DNA of 38,995 nt from Pseudochrobactrum asaccharolyticum (GCF_003314995.1 NZ_QNRH01000016.1:1-38995), one strand, 5' to 3'; positions 1-7,606 are shown, counted from the first letter of the stretch. The notes: generated by a model from the letters alone, not told the origin. Numbers and translations: made by a program.

Positions 1-14
1 CTCTATCCGCACCA
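1..14 (+). repeat. attL core (14-bp direct repeat)
   Basis: CTCTATCCGCACCA is repeated exactly at 38982-38995, so the two copies bound the whole element. The sequence ends in CCGCACCA and fits the 3' end of a tRNA gene: three T-stem bases, a 7-base acceptor strand TATCCGC, A73 and CCA. The integrase starts 157 bp inside, the usual order for tRNA, attL, int. The repeat may extend beyond the window. Tyrosine integrases commonly use tRNA 3' ends, but the tRNA identity is inferred because the body would lie outside the window. Confidence 0.85.
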
Positions 15-103
15 TTTTTACTCCCTTTGAATTGCTGTAACTCATTGAAATTGCTACTTTATTAGATGTAGCGATTTTTGCTGATTTGCGTTTTTCATCA
101 TTT

Positions 104-139
104 CTGTGATACGAACTGTGATACAAGCTGTGTTACAGG
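104..139 (+). promoter_or_regulatory. Three tandem 12-bp integrase arm-type sites (left)
   Basis: Three adjacent 12-mers read CTGTGATACGAA (104-115), CTGTGATACAAG (116-127) and CTGTGTTACAGG (128-139). Three copies of the same motif in the same orientation lie near the right end at 38886-38921. Paired clusters of short direct repeats inside both prophage ends are what arm-binding domains of lambda-type integrases recognise. They lie between attL and the chosen integrase ATG, so they may also autoregulate int. The function is inferred; the repeats are seen directly. Confidence 0.75.
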
Positions 140-170
140 CCGCTTCTTAGTGGTCGTTCCGGAGTGCGAA

Positions 171-1532
171 ATGGCGCGTGTTTCTCATAAAAAAGACCCT
201 GATCGTTTCCTCATGAAGCGAGTCAGTAGCTATTATTATCATCGACGTGTTCCGGCCAATGTGGCTGCTGCTGATGAGCGCTCTCCTTTCGTTCGAATAT
301 CCTTGAAAACTGATGATCTGGCGCTAGCGCGTTCAAAGCGCGACCTGATTGAAGAGGCTGACAACCTTCTGTGGGCTTCCATGATCATGGATGAGGCGCA
401 TGATCCAGCGCGTGCACGTTACAGTGCGACTATGCGTAGGGTTGAGGCTTTGGGACTGACTTACCGTACTTCTCATGCACTGGCCACACAGTCATCCTTG
501 GAGGAGATTGTTTCTCGGTTGGAGATGACTGCGACGCAAAAGCTGCCGCAAGAGTTGGCACAGGGTGCCATTGGAGGCATACCGACACCTGCTGTGACGG
601 TCAGTAAGGCATTTGACATCTACTGCGATGAAATCGTTCCTGATGAATTGGTCAATAAGAGTGCTGTCCAGAAAGCGCAGTGGAAAAAGGTAAAGCTTCG
701 CGCTGTCAATAATTTCATCAATATCGTTAGTGATAAGGTCATGACCGACATCACCCGTGATGATGCCATGAAGCTCTACCGGCACTGGTTAGAGCGTATT
801 GCGCCAAAGGATGGTAGGCCAACTCATTCAGCGTCATCTGGCAACCGTGATATCGGAAATATGCGTGTTCTCTATGAGGCGTATTTTAATTATGTCGGTG
901 AAGAGGGGCGGCAGAACCCATTTGCTCGCCTGAACTTCTCCGCGAAGAAAAAGCGTTCGCGACCACCATTCCCTAAAGAGTGGCTCATCAATACGATTAT
1001 GAAGCCCGGCAACCTTGCGACATTGAATGAGGAGGCACGGGGTATAGTGCTGGCTCTGATTGAGACAGGGGCGCGGCCAAGCGAACTGGCGAACCTCACA
1101 GCTTCATCAATTCGCCTATCACACAAGATACCGCATATTTCGATTGAGCCACGTGATGATCCAGACGATCCGCGAGAGATAAAGACATCATCATCGGAGC
1201 GGCTTGTTCCGCTTGTCGGTGTGGCTCTGGCTGTGTTCCAGAGACATAAAGACGGCTTCCCACGTTATCGTAATCGTGAGAATGATTTGTCTGCAACCCT
1301 GAATAAGTATTTTAAGGAAAATAGCCTGTTCCCAACGGCTGATCATAAGATTTATTCGTTCCGGCACTCGTTTGAAGACCGTATGAAAGAAGCAAATCTT
1401 GATGATGAATTGCGCCGTATTCTCATGGGGCATGCGATTGATAGGCCGCGTTACGGCATGGGTGGTTCGCTGGAATGGCGGCGGGATGAATTGCTTAAAA
1501 TCGTACTACAGTTTAATCAATCGATTGTATAA
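171..1532 (+). CDS. int: Tyrosine site-specific integrase
   Basis: Phage integrase of 453 residues that would recombine attP with attB. The N-terminal part (residues about 8-75, with SYYYHRRVP) resembles the DUF6538 arm-binding region, and a SAM-like core-binding domain lies near residues 150-250. The catalytic domain has Arg302 in TGARPSEL, Arg398 in YSFRHSF, His421 in LMGH and Tyr428 in RPRYG. The usual box II His is Tyr395, a variant I associate with this subfamily. The ATG at 171 is chosen because GGAG lies at 161-164. The in-frame ATG at 78 would make the protein run through the tandem arm sites. Its position beside attL supports the call. Confidence 0.95.
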   Translation: MARVSHKKDPDRFLMKRVSSYYYHRRVPANVAAADERSPFVRISLKTDDLALARSKRDLIEEADNLLWASMIMDEAHDPARARYSATMRRVEALGLTYRTSHALATQSSLEEIVSRLEMTATQKLPQELAQGAIGGIPTPAVTVSKAFDIYCDEIVPDELVNKSAVQKAQWKKVKLRAVNNFINIVSDKVMTDITRDDAMKLYRHWLERIAPKDGRPTHSASSGNRDIGNMRVLYEAYFNYVGEEGRQNPFARLNFSAKKKRSRPPFPKEWLINTIMKPGNLATLNEEARGIVLALIETGARPSELANLTASSIRLSHKIPHISIEPRDDPDDPREIKTSSSERLVPLVGVALAVFQRHKDGFPRYRNRENDLSATLNKYFKENSLFPTADHKIYSFRHSFEDRMKEANLDDELRRILMGHAIDRPRYGMGGSLEWRRDELLKIVLQFNQSIV

Positions 1533-1574
1533 GTCTAAAACTGTTCTTTGATCTGATCATTATTTGAGGCGGGG

Positions 1575-2588
1575 ATGTCTGGTTCTAATCATAAAGAAAA
1601 TAGTAATAATGAATATCCGAGCATCGCCGAAGCTGATTGGTATGTTTTAGCGATTGTGTCATCAATTTTTACTTTCGTAGGGGCTGGGTTCGCTCTTTGG
1701 TGGATATTTCATGGTGTCTATCCGGATAAAGTCGCAGAACGGGCTACGATCGCTGGTATGGTTGTGACCTTCGGAGGTGTTGCGACAACATTTTGTACAG
1801 TGGTTTGGCGTGGTAAGATAACAACTCGTCAAGCTGATGTGGCTCTTGAACAAAATGCTGCAACGCAAAAGCAAATATCTCTCACAGAAAATAATAACTT
1901 AGTTACTTTGTTGCAAAAAGGGGCAGAGTTTATAGATGATAAGGAAAATAGAACGAAAAGAGCAGCCGGTGTTGCTTCATTAAATTTTGTATTATTTTCT
2001 AATAATAATTCATTTGCGGAAACTGCTTCATCCTTGTTGATTGATTTTGTTGAGGTGCATGGTCGTGAATTTCATCATGACAAAGTTATAAAAGATGTCA
2101 TTGGTAATATAAATAAGTACAATGTTGATAATAATTTAATTGTATATAGAAGGATATGGTTTTCTACTAAGCAAAATTTCAATAATCGAAATGCTATGTT
2201 TTTGTGGGTTGTGATGAAAAATGTTTTTCATGTTAGTTATCATGGTGGTTTTTTTTATAGGGATGATTTTTCAAATTATAATAATGCATGTAAAATTGAA
2301 TTTGAAGATGTATTGTTTAGACAGTCTACAATAGTTGTTGGTGGTGGATTTTATTATAAAAACTGTAAATTTGATAATTGTGAGTTTATTAATTTAAATA
2401 CACAATTCTTAAATGATCATATTTTTGTTAATGGTGATTTTTCGTCTACAAAAATTGTAGTAAATTCCGATTTCCCTGATTTAAGGGGTGGAAATAATTT
2501 TTATGCAAATGAAAAACCTATACTTTCTCAATTAGATCAAAATAAATCTATAAATTTGACAGATGTATTGTTAGAAAAAGTTGTTTAG
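1575..2588 (+). CDS. Two-TM membrane protein with pentapeptide-like C-terminus (cargo gene)
   Basis: A 337-residue protein with a GGCGGGG ribosome site before its ATG. Two hydrophobic segments lie near residues 23-45 and 56-76. They are followed by a charged linker (LTENNNLVTLLQKGAEF) and a helical part whose layout recalls membrane-anchored pentapeptide-repeat proteins with a QLG/GGIYALE-type segment. The C-terminal third has an irregular beta-helix-like pattern (NCKFDNCEFINL). The gene is strikingly AT-rich after about 1840, unlike its neighbours, and sits between int and the convergent early operon, a typical place for lysogeny-expressed cargo. Superinfection exclusion or another defence role is possible. 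The exact function is unknown. Confidence 0.8.
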   Translation: MSGSNHKENSNNEYPSIAEADWYVLAIVSSIFTFVGAGFALWWIFHGVYPDKVAERATIAGMVVTFGGVATTFCTVVWRGKITTRQADVALEQNAATQKQISLTENNNLVTLLQKGAEFIDDKENRTKRAAGVASLNFVLFSNNNSFAETASSLLIDFVEVHGREFHHDKVIKDVIGNINKYNVDNNLIVYRRIWFSTKQNFNNRNAMFLWVVMKNVFHVSYHGGFFYRDDFSNYNNACKIEFEDVLFRQSTIVVGGGFYYKNCKFDNCEFINLNTQFLNDHIFVNGDFSSTKIVVNSDFPDLRGGNNFYANEKPILSQLDQNKSINLTDVLLEKVV

Positions 2589-2589
2589 T

Positions 2590-2808
2590 TTATGGGGATA
2601 AATGTGCTGTTTTAGCTCGCTTTAGTGCCATTGAAACTACATCTTCTGCATCTCGTAAAGCTTCCAACTCTGTTTCCAGACGCTTCCAAATGGGCACAAG
2701 CAACACGGCTTCGCCCTTCGGAGCTTTAGCCATGATACCCGCAAGGATATCGAGCGCGTTCTCTACGCGCTCGGCTGTCATTGGTTTCTTCTTGCGAGCG
2801 TTTGCCAT
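2590..2808 (-). CDS. Small hypothetical phage protein
   Basis: A 72-residue, Lys-rich, mostly helical protein (begins MANARKKKPMTAERVENALD). Its ATG shares a base with the TAA of the upstream repeat-protein gene (TAATG), so the two are probably translationally coupled. It is the last gene of the leftward operon and its stop lies one base from the stop of the convergent membrane-protein gene. I do not recognise a family. It has no membrane segment or cysteine. Confidence 0.7.
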   Translation of the reverse strand: MANARKKKPMTAERVENALDILAGIMAKAPKGEAVLLVPIWKRLETELEALRDAEDVVSMALKRAKTAHLSP

Positions 2809-3860
2809 TATTCAATCTCGACAGGCTTGCCGTTTTTGAGCTTGTAAAAGGTGTTTGGTTTGATGCCGTCACGGCCAGCAATTCCAGCCCACACAGAAAT
2901 GATTTCCATATTATGGCTGCGCTCTACCAAGAAGAGAGCGCAGCCCTCTTTCCCTCGCACTTTGCCGTCGTAACCAGTTGCGGTGGCAGCGCTCCGGTTT
3001 CCCGATGCGGTGGCAGCGCTCCAGTCTCCTGATGCGGTGGCAGCGCTCCGGTATCCTGTTGCGGTGGCAGCGCTCTGGTATCCTGTTGCGGTGGCAGCGC
3101 TCCAGTCTCCTGATGCGGTGGCAGCGCTCCGGTTTCCCGATGCGGTGGCAGCGCTCCGGTTTCCCGATGCGGTGGCAGCGCTCCGGTTTCCCGATGCGGT
3201 GGCAGCGCTCCAGTCTCCTGATGCGGTGGCAGCGCTCCAGTCTCCTGATGCGGTGGCAGCGCTCTTGTCTCCCGATGCGGTGGCAGCGCTCTGGTCTCCC
3301 GATGCGGTGGCAGCGCTCTTGTCTCCCGATGCGGTGGCAGCGCTCCGGTATCCTGTTGCGGTGGCAGCGCTCTGGTATCCTGTTGCGGTGGCAGCGCTCC
3401 AGTTTCCCGATGCGGTGGCAGCGCTCCAGTCTCCTGATGCGGTGGCAGCGCTCCACTCTCCAGATGTCGTGGCGATGCTCTGAGCGCCTGAAACCTCTAC
3501 AAGTTCGTTTTTGCCTGTCGCATGTGTTGCATCAACACGCTTGGCACGATTGACAATATAGCGGACGGCAGATGCGACAAGCTCCGGAATTTTCAGCTCA
3601 GCTTTGATGGTGATTTCAGCGGCGGCGATTTTGGTATCGTCGCCGGCTTTATGTGTTTCTCCGGACAGCTCTACCTCACCATAGCGGCTGTTGGCTGGCG
3701 GGTAATAGTTGAATACATTTAGTGGGTACTCGCAGGCATGGAAGCCGCTTTCGCAAGCGATTACAGCGCCCTCGTGCTTGAAGCTCTTATTCAACTCAAA
3801 CTGAAAATCACGGCAGCACAAAGCCGCGTCAAAACCTTTATAGGCGACGATCTTAGTCAT
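2808..3860 (-). CDS. Phage protein with nineteen 9-residue SAATASG repeats (DUF7666-like)
   Basis: A 350-residue protein. The N-terminal about 120 residues (MTKIVAYKGFDAALCCRDFQ, then GFHACEYP) resemble an uncharacterised phage domain that I recall as DUF7666. The middle is 19 units of SAATASG-x-x (about residues 128-297), and a C-terminal cap (GKVRGKEGCALFLVERS) follows. The repeat style recalls beta-roll or YadA-head arrays, so an elongated beta solenoid is likely. The ATG at 3860 is preferred over an upstream GTG at 3893 because AAGGA precedes it and it overlaps the stop of the preceding gene. Function unknown; similar repeat proteins occur in other phages. Confidence 0.85.
   Translation of the reverse strand: MTKIVAYKGFDAALCCRDFQFELNKSFKHEGAVIACESGFHACEYPLNVFNYYPPANSRYGEVELSGETHKAGDDTKIAAAEITIKAELKIPELVASAVRYIVNRAKRVDATHATGKNELVEVSGAQSIATTSGEWSAATASGDWSAATASGNWSAATATGYQSAATATGYRSAATASGDKSAATASGDQSAATASGDKSAATASGDWSAATASGDWSAATASGNRSAATASGNRSAATASGNRSAATASGDWSAATATGYQSAATATGYRSAATASGDWSAATASGNRSAATATGYDGKVRGKEGCALFLVERSHNMEIISVWAGIAGRDGIKPNTFYKLKNGKPVEIE
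2970..3479 (-). repeat. 27-bp in-frame minisatellite array (19 units)
   Basis: The unit on the plus strand is GCGGTGGCAGCGCTC followed by a 12-base variable part. The repeats are contiguous and encode SAATASG-x-x on the minus strand. Variable codons give GDW, GNW, GNR, GDK, GDQ, GYQ and GYR versions. The block W-YQ-YR appears twice and runs of identical units (NR-NR-NR, DW-DW) occur, which points to slippage and unequal exchange. The first unit on the coding strand (SIATTSGEW) is degenerate. Because 27 is divisible by three, other frames are also open; they are not genes. Confidence 0.95.
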
Positions 3861-4596
3861 TAGATTTATCCTTGGAGAGGTTTGCAGGCGCACGGCTGGA
3901 TTCAGTGCATTCAGGACATTGTGATAGAAATTCGCTGTCGGGCGACTTTACTCTGTTTGTACTGGCGCAAATTGCACAAACGTGGTTTTGTTCGCTATTA
4001 CATAAATAATATGCTTTACCGTCCATAATGCGGAATGGTTGGTCATTTATGCTTGTGGTGAGCGCAGGTTTTACAAGTGCGCGAATGTCATTGGCATATA
4101 GACGATGATGATGCGCTACCAAAGTAAACGGTATGCCATCATAGGCTCCGTCACGAGTTGAGTAATACAGGGCTTCGTTGTCATGCCATTGTGCTGCCTC
4201 CTCAAGCGCCTCTTTACGTGTGGTTCTGATAGCTCCCAATAAAGATCTTAGATCTACGGTCTGTACGGCAATGCGTTCCGGCAGATTGTCACCGGCCAGC
4301 AGGGTTTCATATGTTCGCAGCAACTCAGAAAGGTCGAGTGGCGCATGATACGGTGCCTGCTCAACATCCGACAGATTGAACCAATCATCGCGGCTGGATG
4401 GGCTATCATGGATCGTCTGCGCGTAGTCTTTCGCGTCCTGTGGGCTATGGAACATCACGCAGCATGGGTTGGTGCCGCAGATTAACTGATAGCTTGTGCT
4501 GCCTGCATGCATATCTACCCAATATGTGCCATAGACGGTGACTGCGCGAAAACGGCTCTTGTATTCTGTCCATTCAAGTTTGGATTGTTCGGTCAT
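3853..4596 (-). CDS. Hypothetical phage protein with C-terminal Zn-ribbon-like cysteines
   Basis: A 247-residue soluble protein without an obvious enzyme motif. Near the C-terminus two CxxC pairs (CAIC and CPEC, about 20 residues apart) suggest a small zinc-binding knuckle. The N-terminal half is rich in aromatic residues (ITEYKSRFRAV-like start, TYWVDMH). It belongs to the leftward operon: its stop overlaps the next gene's ATG. The start at 4596 lies 12 bp from the preceding gene's stop. I do not recognise the family with confidence. Confidence 0.75.
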   Translation of the reverse strand: MTEQSKLEWTEYKSRFRAVTVYGTYWVDMHAGSTSYQLICGTNPCCVMFHSPQDAKDYAQTIHDSPSSRDDWFNLSDVEQAPYHAPLDLSELLRTYETLLAGDNLPERIAVQTVDLRSLLGAIRTTRKEALEEAAQWHDNEALYYSTRDGAYDGIPFTLVAHHHRLYANDIRALVKPALTTSINDQPFRIMDGKAYYLCNSEQNHVCAICASTNRVKSPDSEFLSQCPECTESSRAPANLSKDKSND

Positions 4597-4608
4597 GGAT
4601 ACAACTCG

Positions 4609-4800
4609 TCAGATAATGTTGAGCGCTTGCAAAAGGCGCATTGTGAAGGGTTCCAGATCCTCTGCGCTCAGATCTAAGTGATCGCTTGTTACCCATCCGC
4701 CGCATCCGTCCGGCATGCTAGCCGCTATGCCTTCGCTTCGAAGGGCGTAACCAATCGCGTATTTGATTTCGGTTTCTGTCGGTTTCTCTCTGTCGGACAT
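4609..4800 (-). CDS. Small hypothetical protein
   Basis: A 63-residue acidic protein starting MSDREKPTETEIKYAIGYAL. The frame is open further upstream into the sliding-clamp gene, but the ATG at 4800 has AGGAGCG just before it and follows the clamp stop by 13 bp, so the short form is chosen. It contains one GCGGW motif and no membrane segment. It is probably cotranscribed with the clamp gene. Function unknown. Confidence 0.7.
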   Translation of the reverse strand: MSDREKPTETEIKYAIGYALRSEGIAASMPDGCGGWVTSDHLDLSAEDLEPFTMRLLQALNII

Positions 4801-4813
4801 TGTTTTGACGCTC

Positions 4814-5950
4814 CTAAGCCCGCATGGGCATGATGATGAATACTGGTGGCTCACCGCTCTCCGGATCCATAACGGGAGACGCAATGCAGGCATCATTTGA
4901 GGTATTGAGTGCGAAGCGAATTTCTTCGGCATCTGTCGCGCTAAGAACATTGATGCAATATTTGTAGTTGAGGCCGATTACAGTCTCTTCAGAAGGGCTG
5001 TCGGAAAGCGAGACGACATCTTCCATGCGTCCAGCCGCAGGGTTGTCTATCTCCAAGCGAACATCTTCACTGCCAAATGTTAGTTTTACGGCCTCTGAAC
5101 GCTCGCCTACGACCAAGCTTACGCGGCCAACTGCTGCGAGTAATGCTTCGCGATCAACGATATAAATTTTGTCGTTGTTAAGAGGAATGATGCGTTGATA
5201 GTCAGGATATTTACCGTCAACTAGCTTCGATGTGACTGTCACGCCATCCTGAAAGGCAGCACGGATCTTGCGGTCTGACAGGCTGATAGTAATCATGCCT
5301 TCGGCCTTGGTGCAGTGTGACAATAGGTTTAGAACGCCGCGTGGAATAATTATGCCTGGCATATCTTCTGAGCCATCTGGCGCGCTGATTTTTATATGCG
5401 CAAACTGGTGTCCATCTGTTGCGGCAAAAGCAAGTTTCTCCTCAACACGGTGCATGAAAATGCCCGTTAGATAATATCGGGTTTCTTCCGATGAGACAGC
5501 GAAGCCGACCGAAGACAAAATTCGCGAGAATGAGTTGGCGGCTATGTCAAACTCATGTGTAAAGCCACCCGCTTCCATTGCAGGAAAATCAGAGGCTGGA
5601 AGCAGCGGGAGCTGCAAGAGGGATCTGCCAGCTTTAATGTTTAGGACTGTATCATCGCCTTCAAAGCTGATTTCACAACCATCTGGAGCTTTATTGATGG
5701 CACTATGCAGAAGCGCGGACGGCACTGTAATCGCTGGGAAATCTGTTATGCCAGACTGCCGCGCAGTAACTTTTACCTCTGTATCAAGGTTGGTTCCTGT
5801 CACTGTCAAAAGTCCGCCTTCGCACTTAATTAGCACATTTCCTAAAATCGGAATTGTGATGCGCTTTTCTACAGTACGGTTTGCTGCAGCCAGTGCTGGA
5901 AGCAATGCACGCCGCTCAATCGTGAAATTAATGTGCATTGGTCTTGTCAT
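4814..5950 (-). CDS. dnaN: DNA polymerase III beta subunit (sliding clamp), phage copy
   Basis: A 378-residue homologue of the bacterial beta clamp, which encircles DNA and tethers polymerase and repair proteins. The length is close to the usual 366-375. Recognisable parts are the N-terminal FTIERRALLPALAAANRTVE, the central TDGHQFAHIKI segment and the C-terminal IIMPMRA tail that closes the partner-binding pocket of the family (usually MPMR). It starts with an ATGA overlap on the regulator gene upstream; a second Met at residue 5 is an alternative. No phage polymerase is visible in the window, so it probably recruits the host enzyme or competes with the host clamp. Confidence 0.93.
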   Translation of the reverse strand: MTRPMHINFTIERRALLPALAAANRTVEKRITIPILGNVLIKCEGGLLTVTGTNLDTEVKVTARQSGITDFPAITVPSALLHSAINKAPDGCEISFEGDDTVLNIKAGRSLLQLPLLPASDFPAMEAGGFTHEFDIAANSFSRILSSVGFAVSSEETRYYLTGIFMHRVEEKLAFAATDGHQFAHIKISAPDGSEDMPGIIIPRGVLNLLSHCTKAEGMITISLSDRKIRAAFQDGVTVTSKLVDGKYPDYQRIIPLNNDKIYIVDREALLAAVGRVSLVVGERSEAVKLTFGSEDVRLEIDNPAAGRMEDVVSLSDSPSEETVIGLNYKYCINVLSATDAEEIRFALNTSNDACIASPVMDPESGEPPVFIIMPMRA

Positions 5951-6150
5951 TGCACTAACTCGAAAAGATCGTTCGGCTGGCAGCTTAGAGTTTTACAAAG
6001 CGTGGCCATTTGCTCGTATGAAATGGTTTTGAATTTGCCGTTAATCAGTAAGGATGTGTTTGGTTCGTTAAGGCCGAGGATTGGAGCAAGTTCACGGTTA
6101 CGGATACCTGCTTGCGCCATGCGGGCTTTGATATTGACTTTAATTTGCAT
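5947..6150 (-). CDS. Small XRE/Cro-CI family HTH regulator (HTH_26-like)
   Basis: A 67-residue DNA-binding protein, essentially one helix-turn-helix domain: MQIKVNIKARMAQAGIRNRE, then LAPILGLNEPNTSLLINGKF, ending LCKTLSCQPNDLFELV. This matches the YozG-type single-domain HTH family. The frame is open to 6204, but the ATG at 6150 has AAGGAAA about nine bases upstream and gives the canonical N-terminus. It is the first gene of the leftward operon and overlaps the clamp gene by ATGA, so it may autoregulate that operon. Confidence 0.88.
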   Translation of the reverse strand: MQIKVNIKARMAQAGIRNRELAPILGLNEPNTSLLINGKFKTISYEQMATLCKTLSCQPNDLFELVQ

Positions 6151-6253
6151 GCCAGTGTTTCCTTTACTTGCGCCGAAATCTCGGCTTTTGTGGCCATGAG
6201 TCATCGTTGACGCTGAAAGAGATTCCAGCGGCTTGCGAAATGAGGGATTGAAG

Positions 6254-6637
6254 ATGAAATTCGGTAGTTTAGGTGCAGCAGTTACTGCGGCTGGAATGTG
6301 TTTTCTTACGTTTGCGCCAGCTCAAGCCGCCACTATGGGGGAGGCTATAGATATGATGGCGGAAATGATTGTTCTCGAGAACCTTTGTCCTGATCTTCGT
6401 AAGAACATGGATTCCGTTCATGCGTTCTTGAAAGATAATGGCATAACTGATGGTGCTTTGGCAGAAACCAGTATCTTTTCTGATGAGCTTGAAGCAGCGG
6501 CTAAGCGTAGTTTTGGTGTTCGGAAGGACAAAACACGAGAAGAAAATTGCGCGGATGCGATCGAGCTTTATGGTGCCAATGGTACGAAGGTGAAGGGGCA
6601 CTTCGCTCTCAAATCCGAGCGGGCTAAGGTCAAGTAA
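6254..6637 (+). CDS. Small secreted (periplasmic) protein, cargo candidate
   Basis: A 127-residue protein with a clear Sec signal peptide: basic start (MKFG), hydrophobic core to about residue 23 and an AQA cleavage site before ATMGEA. The mature part is about 100 residues and has two cysteines (NLCPDL and ENCADA) that could form a disulfide. ATG 6254 has GAGGGA upstream; the open frame from 6233 is not needed. It is transcribed alone, opposite to both neighbours, as expected for a gene expressed from its own promoter in the lysogen. Function unknown. Confidence 0.8.
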   Translation: MKFGSLGAAVTAAGMCFLTFAPAQAATMGEAIDMMAEMIVLENLCPDLRKNMDSVHAFLKDNGITDGALAETSIFSDELEAAAKRSFGVRKDKTREENCADAIELYGANGTKVKGHFALKSERAKVK

Positions 6638-6645
6638 TTTGACCA

Positions 6646-6870
6646 TCACACTGTAACCAAATTGGTTGCCCGTTTGCGTGCTCGATGGGCAGCTTTTAGG
6701 CCGTAACGACTGATATCCTCGGAAGAAAAACCGCGATTATTTAAATTTTCGGGTGTCGTGGGCTCACCAAATTTGTTCATATCTTCCATGATTGTAGCCA
6801 TGTTTTTTATGGCTACATACTCCCTTAGTATCGTAATTTTTGATCTGCCTATTCCCTGAAATAGAAACAT
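6646..6870 (-). CDS. Small early phage protein under operator control
   Basis: A 74-residue protein ending in a pattern (LNNRGFSSEDISRYGLKAAH) seen in small uncharacterised proteins of rhizobial prophages. AAAGGAG lies nine bases before the ATG at 6870, which supports the long form although an internal Met exists at 6801. It is the first reading frame downstream of the left operator cluster, and one degenerate operator overlaps its first codons. That is what one expects of a gene directly repressed in the lysogen, in the position of lambda N. Function unknown. Confidence 0.7.
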   Translation of the reverse strand: MFLFQGIGRSKITILREYVAIKNMATIMEDMNKFGEPTTPENLNNRGFSSEDISRYGLKAAHRARKRATNLVTV

Positions 6871-6945
6871 GTACGCTAACTCCTTTGTCCGTATGTTTCT
6901 ATATTGGAAACATTATGTCAAGGGAATAGTTTCTGTTATAGAAAC
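6853..6945 (-). promoter_or_regulatory. Left operator cluster and leftward early promoter
   Basis: Three copies of a palindromic motif: TCCCTGAAATAGAAACA (6853-6869, one arm degenerate), TGTTTCTATATTGGAAACA (6894-6912) and GTTTCTGTTATAGAAAC (6929-6945). The consensus is GTTTCT-n5-AGAAAC, also present at 7641-7702. On the minus strand a perfect TTGACA (6916-6921) lies between two operators; a weak -10 (AAACAT, 6893-6898) overlaps one of them. This looks like a repressed leftward early promoter. The motif is seen directly; the binding protein is inferred. Confidence 0.75.
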
Positions 6946-7021
6946 AATTTAATTGGAGATACTATTGAATGCGTTTAGGCCGCCCCTGATTAGGTCGGTG
7001 TTAATGCCTTTTCTGGTTGGT

Positions 7022-7048
7022 AAAAAATGACCGCAGCAAAGGTGCGGT
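7022..7048 (-). terminator. Rho-independent terminator (leftward, downstream of repressor gene)
   Basis: Read on the minus strand, ACCGCA and TGCGGT form a 6-bp stem with a 7-base loop, followed by CATTTTTT. It would end transcription coming from the repressor gene. It also means that the repressor transcript runs antisense through the small plus-strand frame at 7070-7276. Confidence 0.65.
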
Positions 7049-7069
7049 AGGTATTAGTGAGGGATAGTT

Positions 7070-7276
7070 ATGATTACAAGACGATCAGTTATACAATCGA
7101 TCTCTGCCAGCGCTATGATGGTTAGTAGCAATAGCGCCAGAACTGACAATGTGGATCACAATCTTGAAAACATTCTCCGTGATTTAGCCCGGATAATGAA
7201 GTGCCGTACTGGACGTGACTGGAGAGTCACTTGCGATTATCAAAATGGATTTATTGTGTTAATCGAAAATAGGTAA
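7070..7276 (+). CDS. Small hypothetical protein with twin-arginine-like N-terminus
   Basis: A 68-residue frame with GAGGGAT well placed before its ATG. The start MITRRSVIQSISASAMMVSS resembles a short Tat or Sec signal (TRRSVIQ followed by small and hydrophobic residues). The remainder is a short folded-looking segment with two cysteines (MKCRTGRDW, VTCDYQNG). It lies between the two operator clusters, opposite to the repressor, so the repressor transcript would be antisense to it. I do not recognise a family. The ribosome site is the main support. Confidence 0.5.
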   Translation: MITRRSVIQSISASAMMVSSNSARTDNVDHNLENILRDLARIMKCRTGRDWRVTCDYQNGFIVLIENR

Positions 7277-7288
7277 TTATATCAAGCA

Positions 7289-7606
7289 CTATGAGGTGAG
7301 TGTTTTAAGGATGGCTAAGGCGCGGACTTTATCTTCATTTGATAAAGCGCTGTATATGTCATCTAAACTCGGATTGGCTGGATCTTTAAATAACGAAGGT
7401 ACATCGCATCTGAGAACATAAGCGATTTTCTCCAGCCAGTCCTGATTGTAACGCTGCTTACCATTCATAAGTTTGGATATGACGCTTTTGCTCGTATCTA
7501 ATGCTTGGGATAATTCTTCAGCCGTCATATTTCTATGTACGAGCCATTTTTGTAGCATCAGGTGAGATTTAACTCTTGGCGTTTTGTCATTTGTAATAGC
7601 TGGCAT
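7289..7606 (-). CDS. XRE-family lysogeny repressor (CI-like)
   Basis: A 105-residue protein whose middle is a classical helix-turn-helix: MTAEELSQALDTSKSVISKL followed by MNGKQRYNQDWLEKIAYVL. It is short for a CI repressor and lacks a LexA-like peptidase domain, so induction by RecA-stimulated self-cleavage is unlikely from this sequence. The ATG at 7606 gives a compact protein; the frame stays open upstream through the operators, where it is unlikely to be translated. Divergent from the Cro-like gene with operators between, it is the best candidate for the immunity repressor. Confidence 0.82.
   Translation of the reverse strand: MPAITNDKTPRVKSHLMLQKWLVHRNMTAEELSQALDTSKSVISKLMNGKQRYNQDWLEKIAYVLRCDVPSLFKDPANPSLDDIYSALSNEDKVRALAILKTLTS

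Noticed and set aside
78-170. Integrase N-terminal extension from ATG 78
   Set aside because: It would translate the arm-site repeats, and the ATG at 171 has GGAG and gives the family N-terminus.
2970-3479. CRISPR array look-alike
   Set aside because: The repeats are contiguous with no unique spacers, have coding-level variation and lie inside a gene; no cas genes nearby.
2911-3553. Long open frames on both strands over the 27-bp array (181, 191 and 166 residues)
   Set aside because: The unit length is a multiple of three, so every frame without a stop in one unit stays open. Only the minus-strand SAATASG frame has non-repeat domains on both sides and a ribosome site.
4801-4950. Upstream extension of the 63-residue gene into the clamp gene
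   Set aside because: Overlaps conserved clamp coding sequence; the ATG at 4800 has AGGAG.
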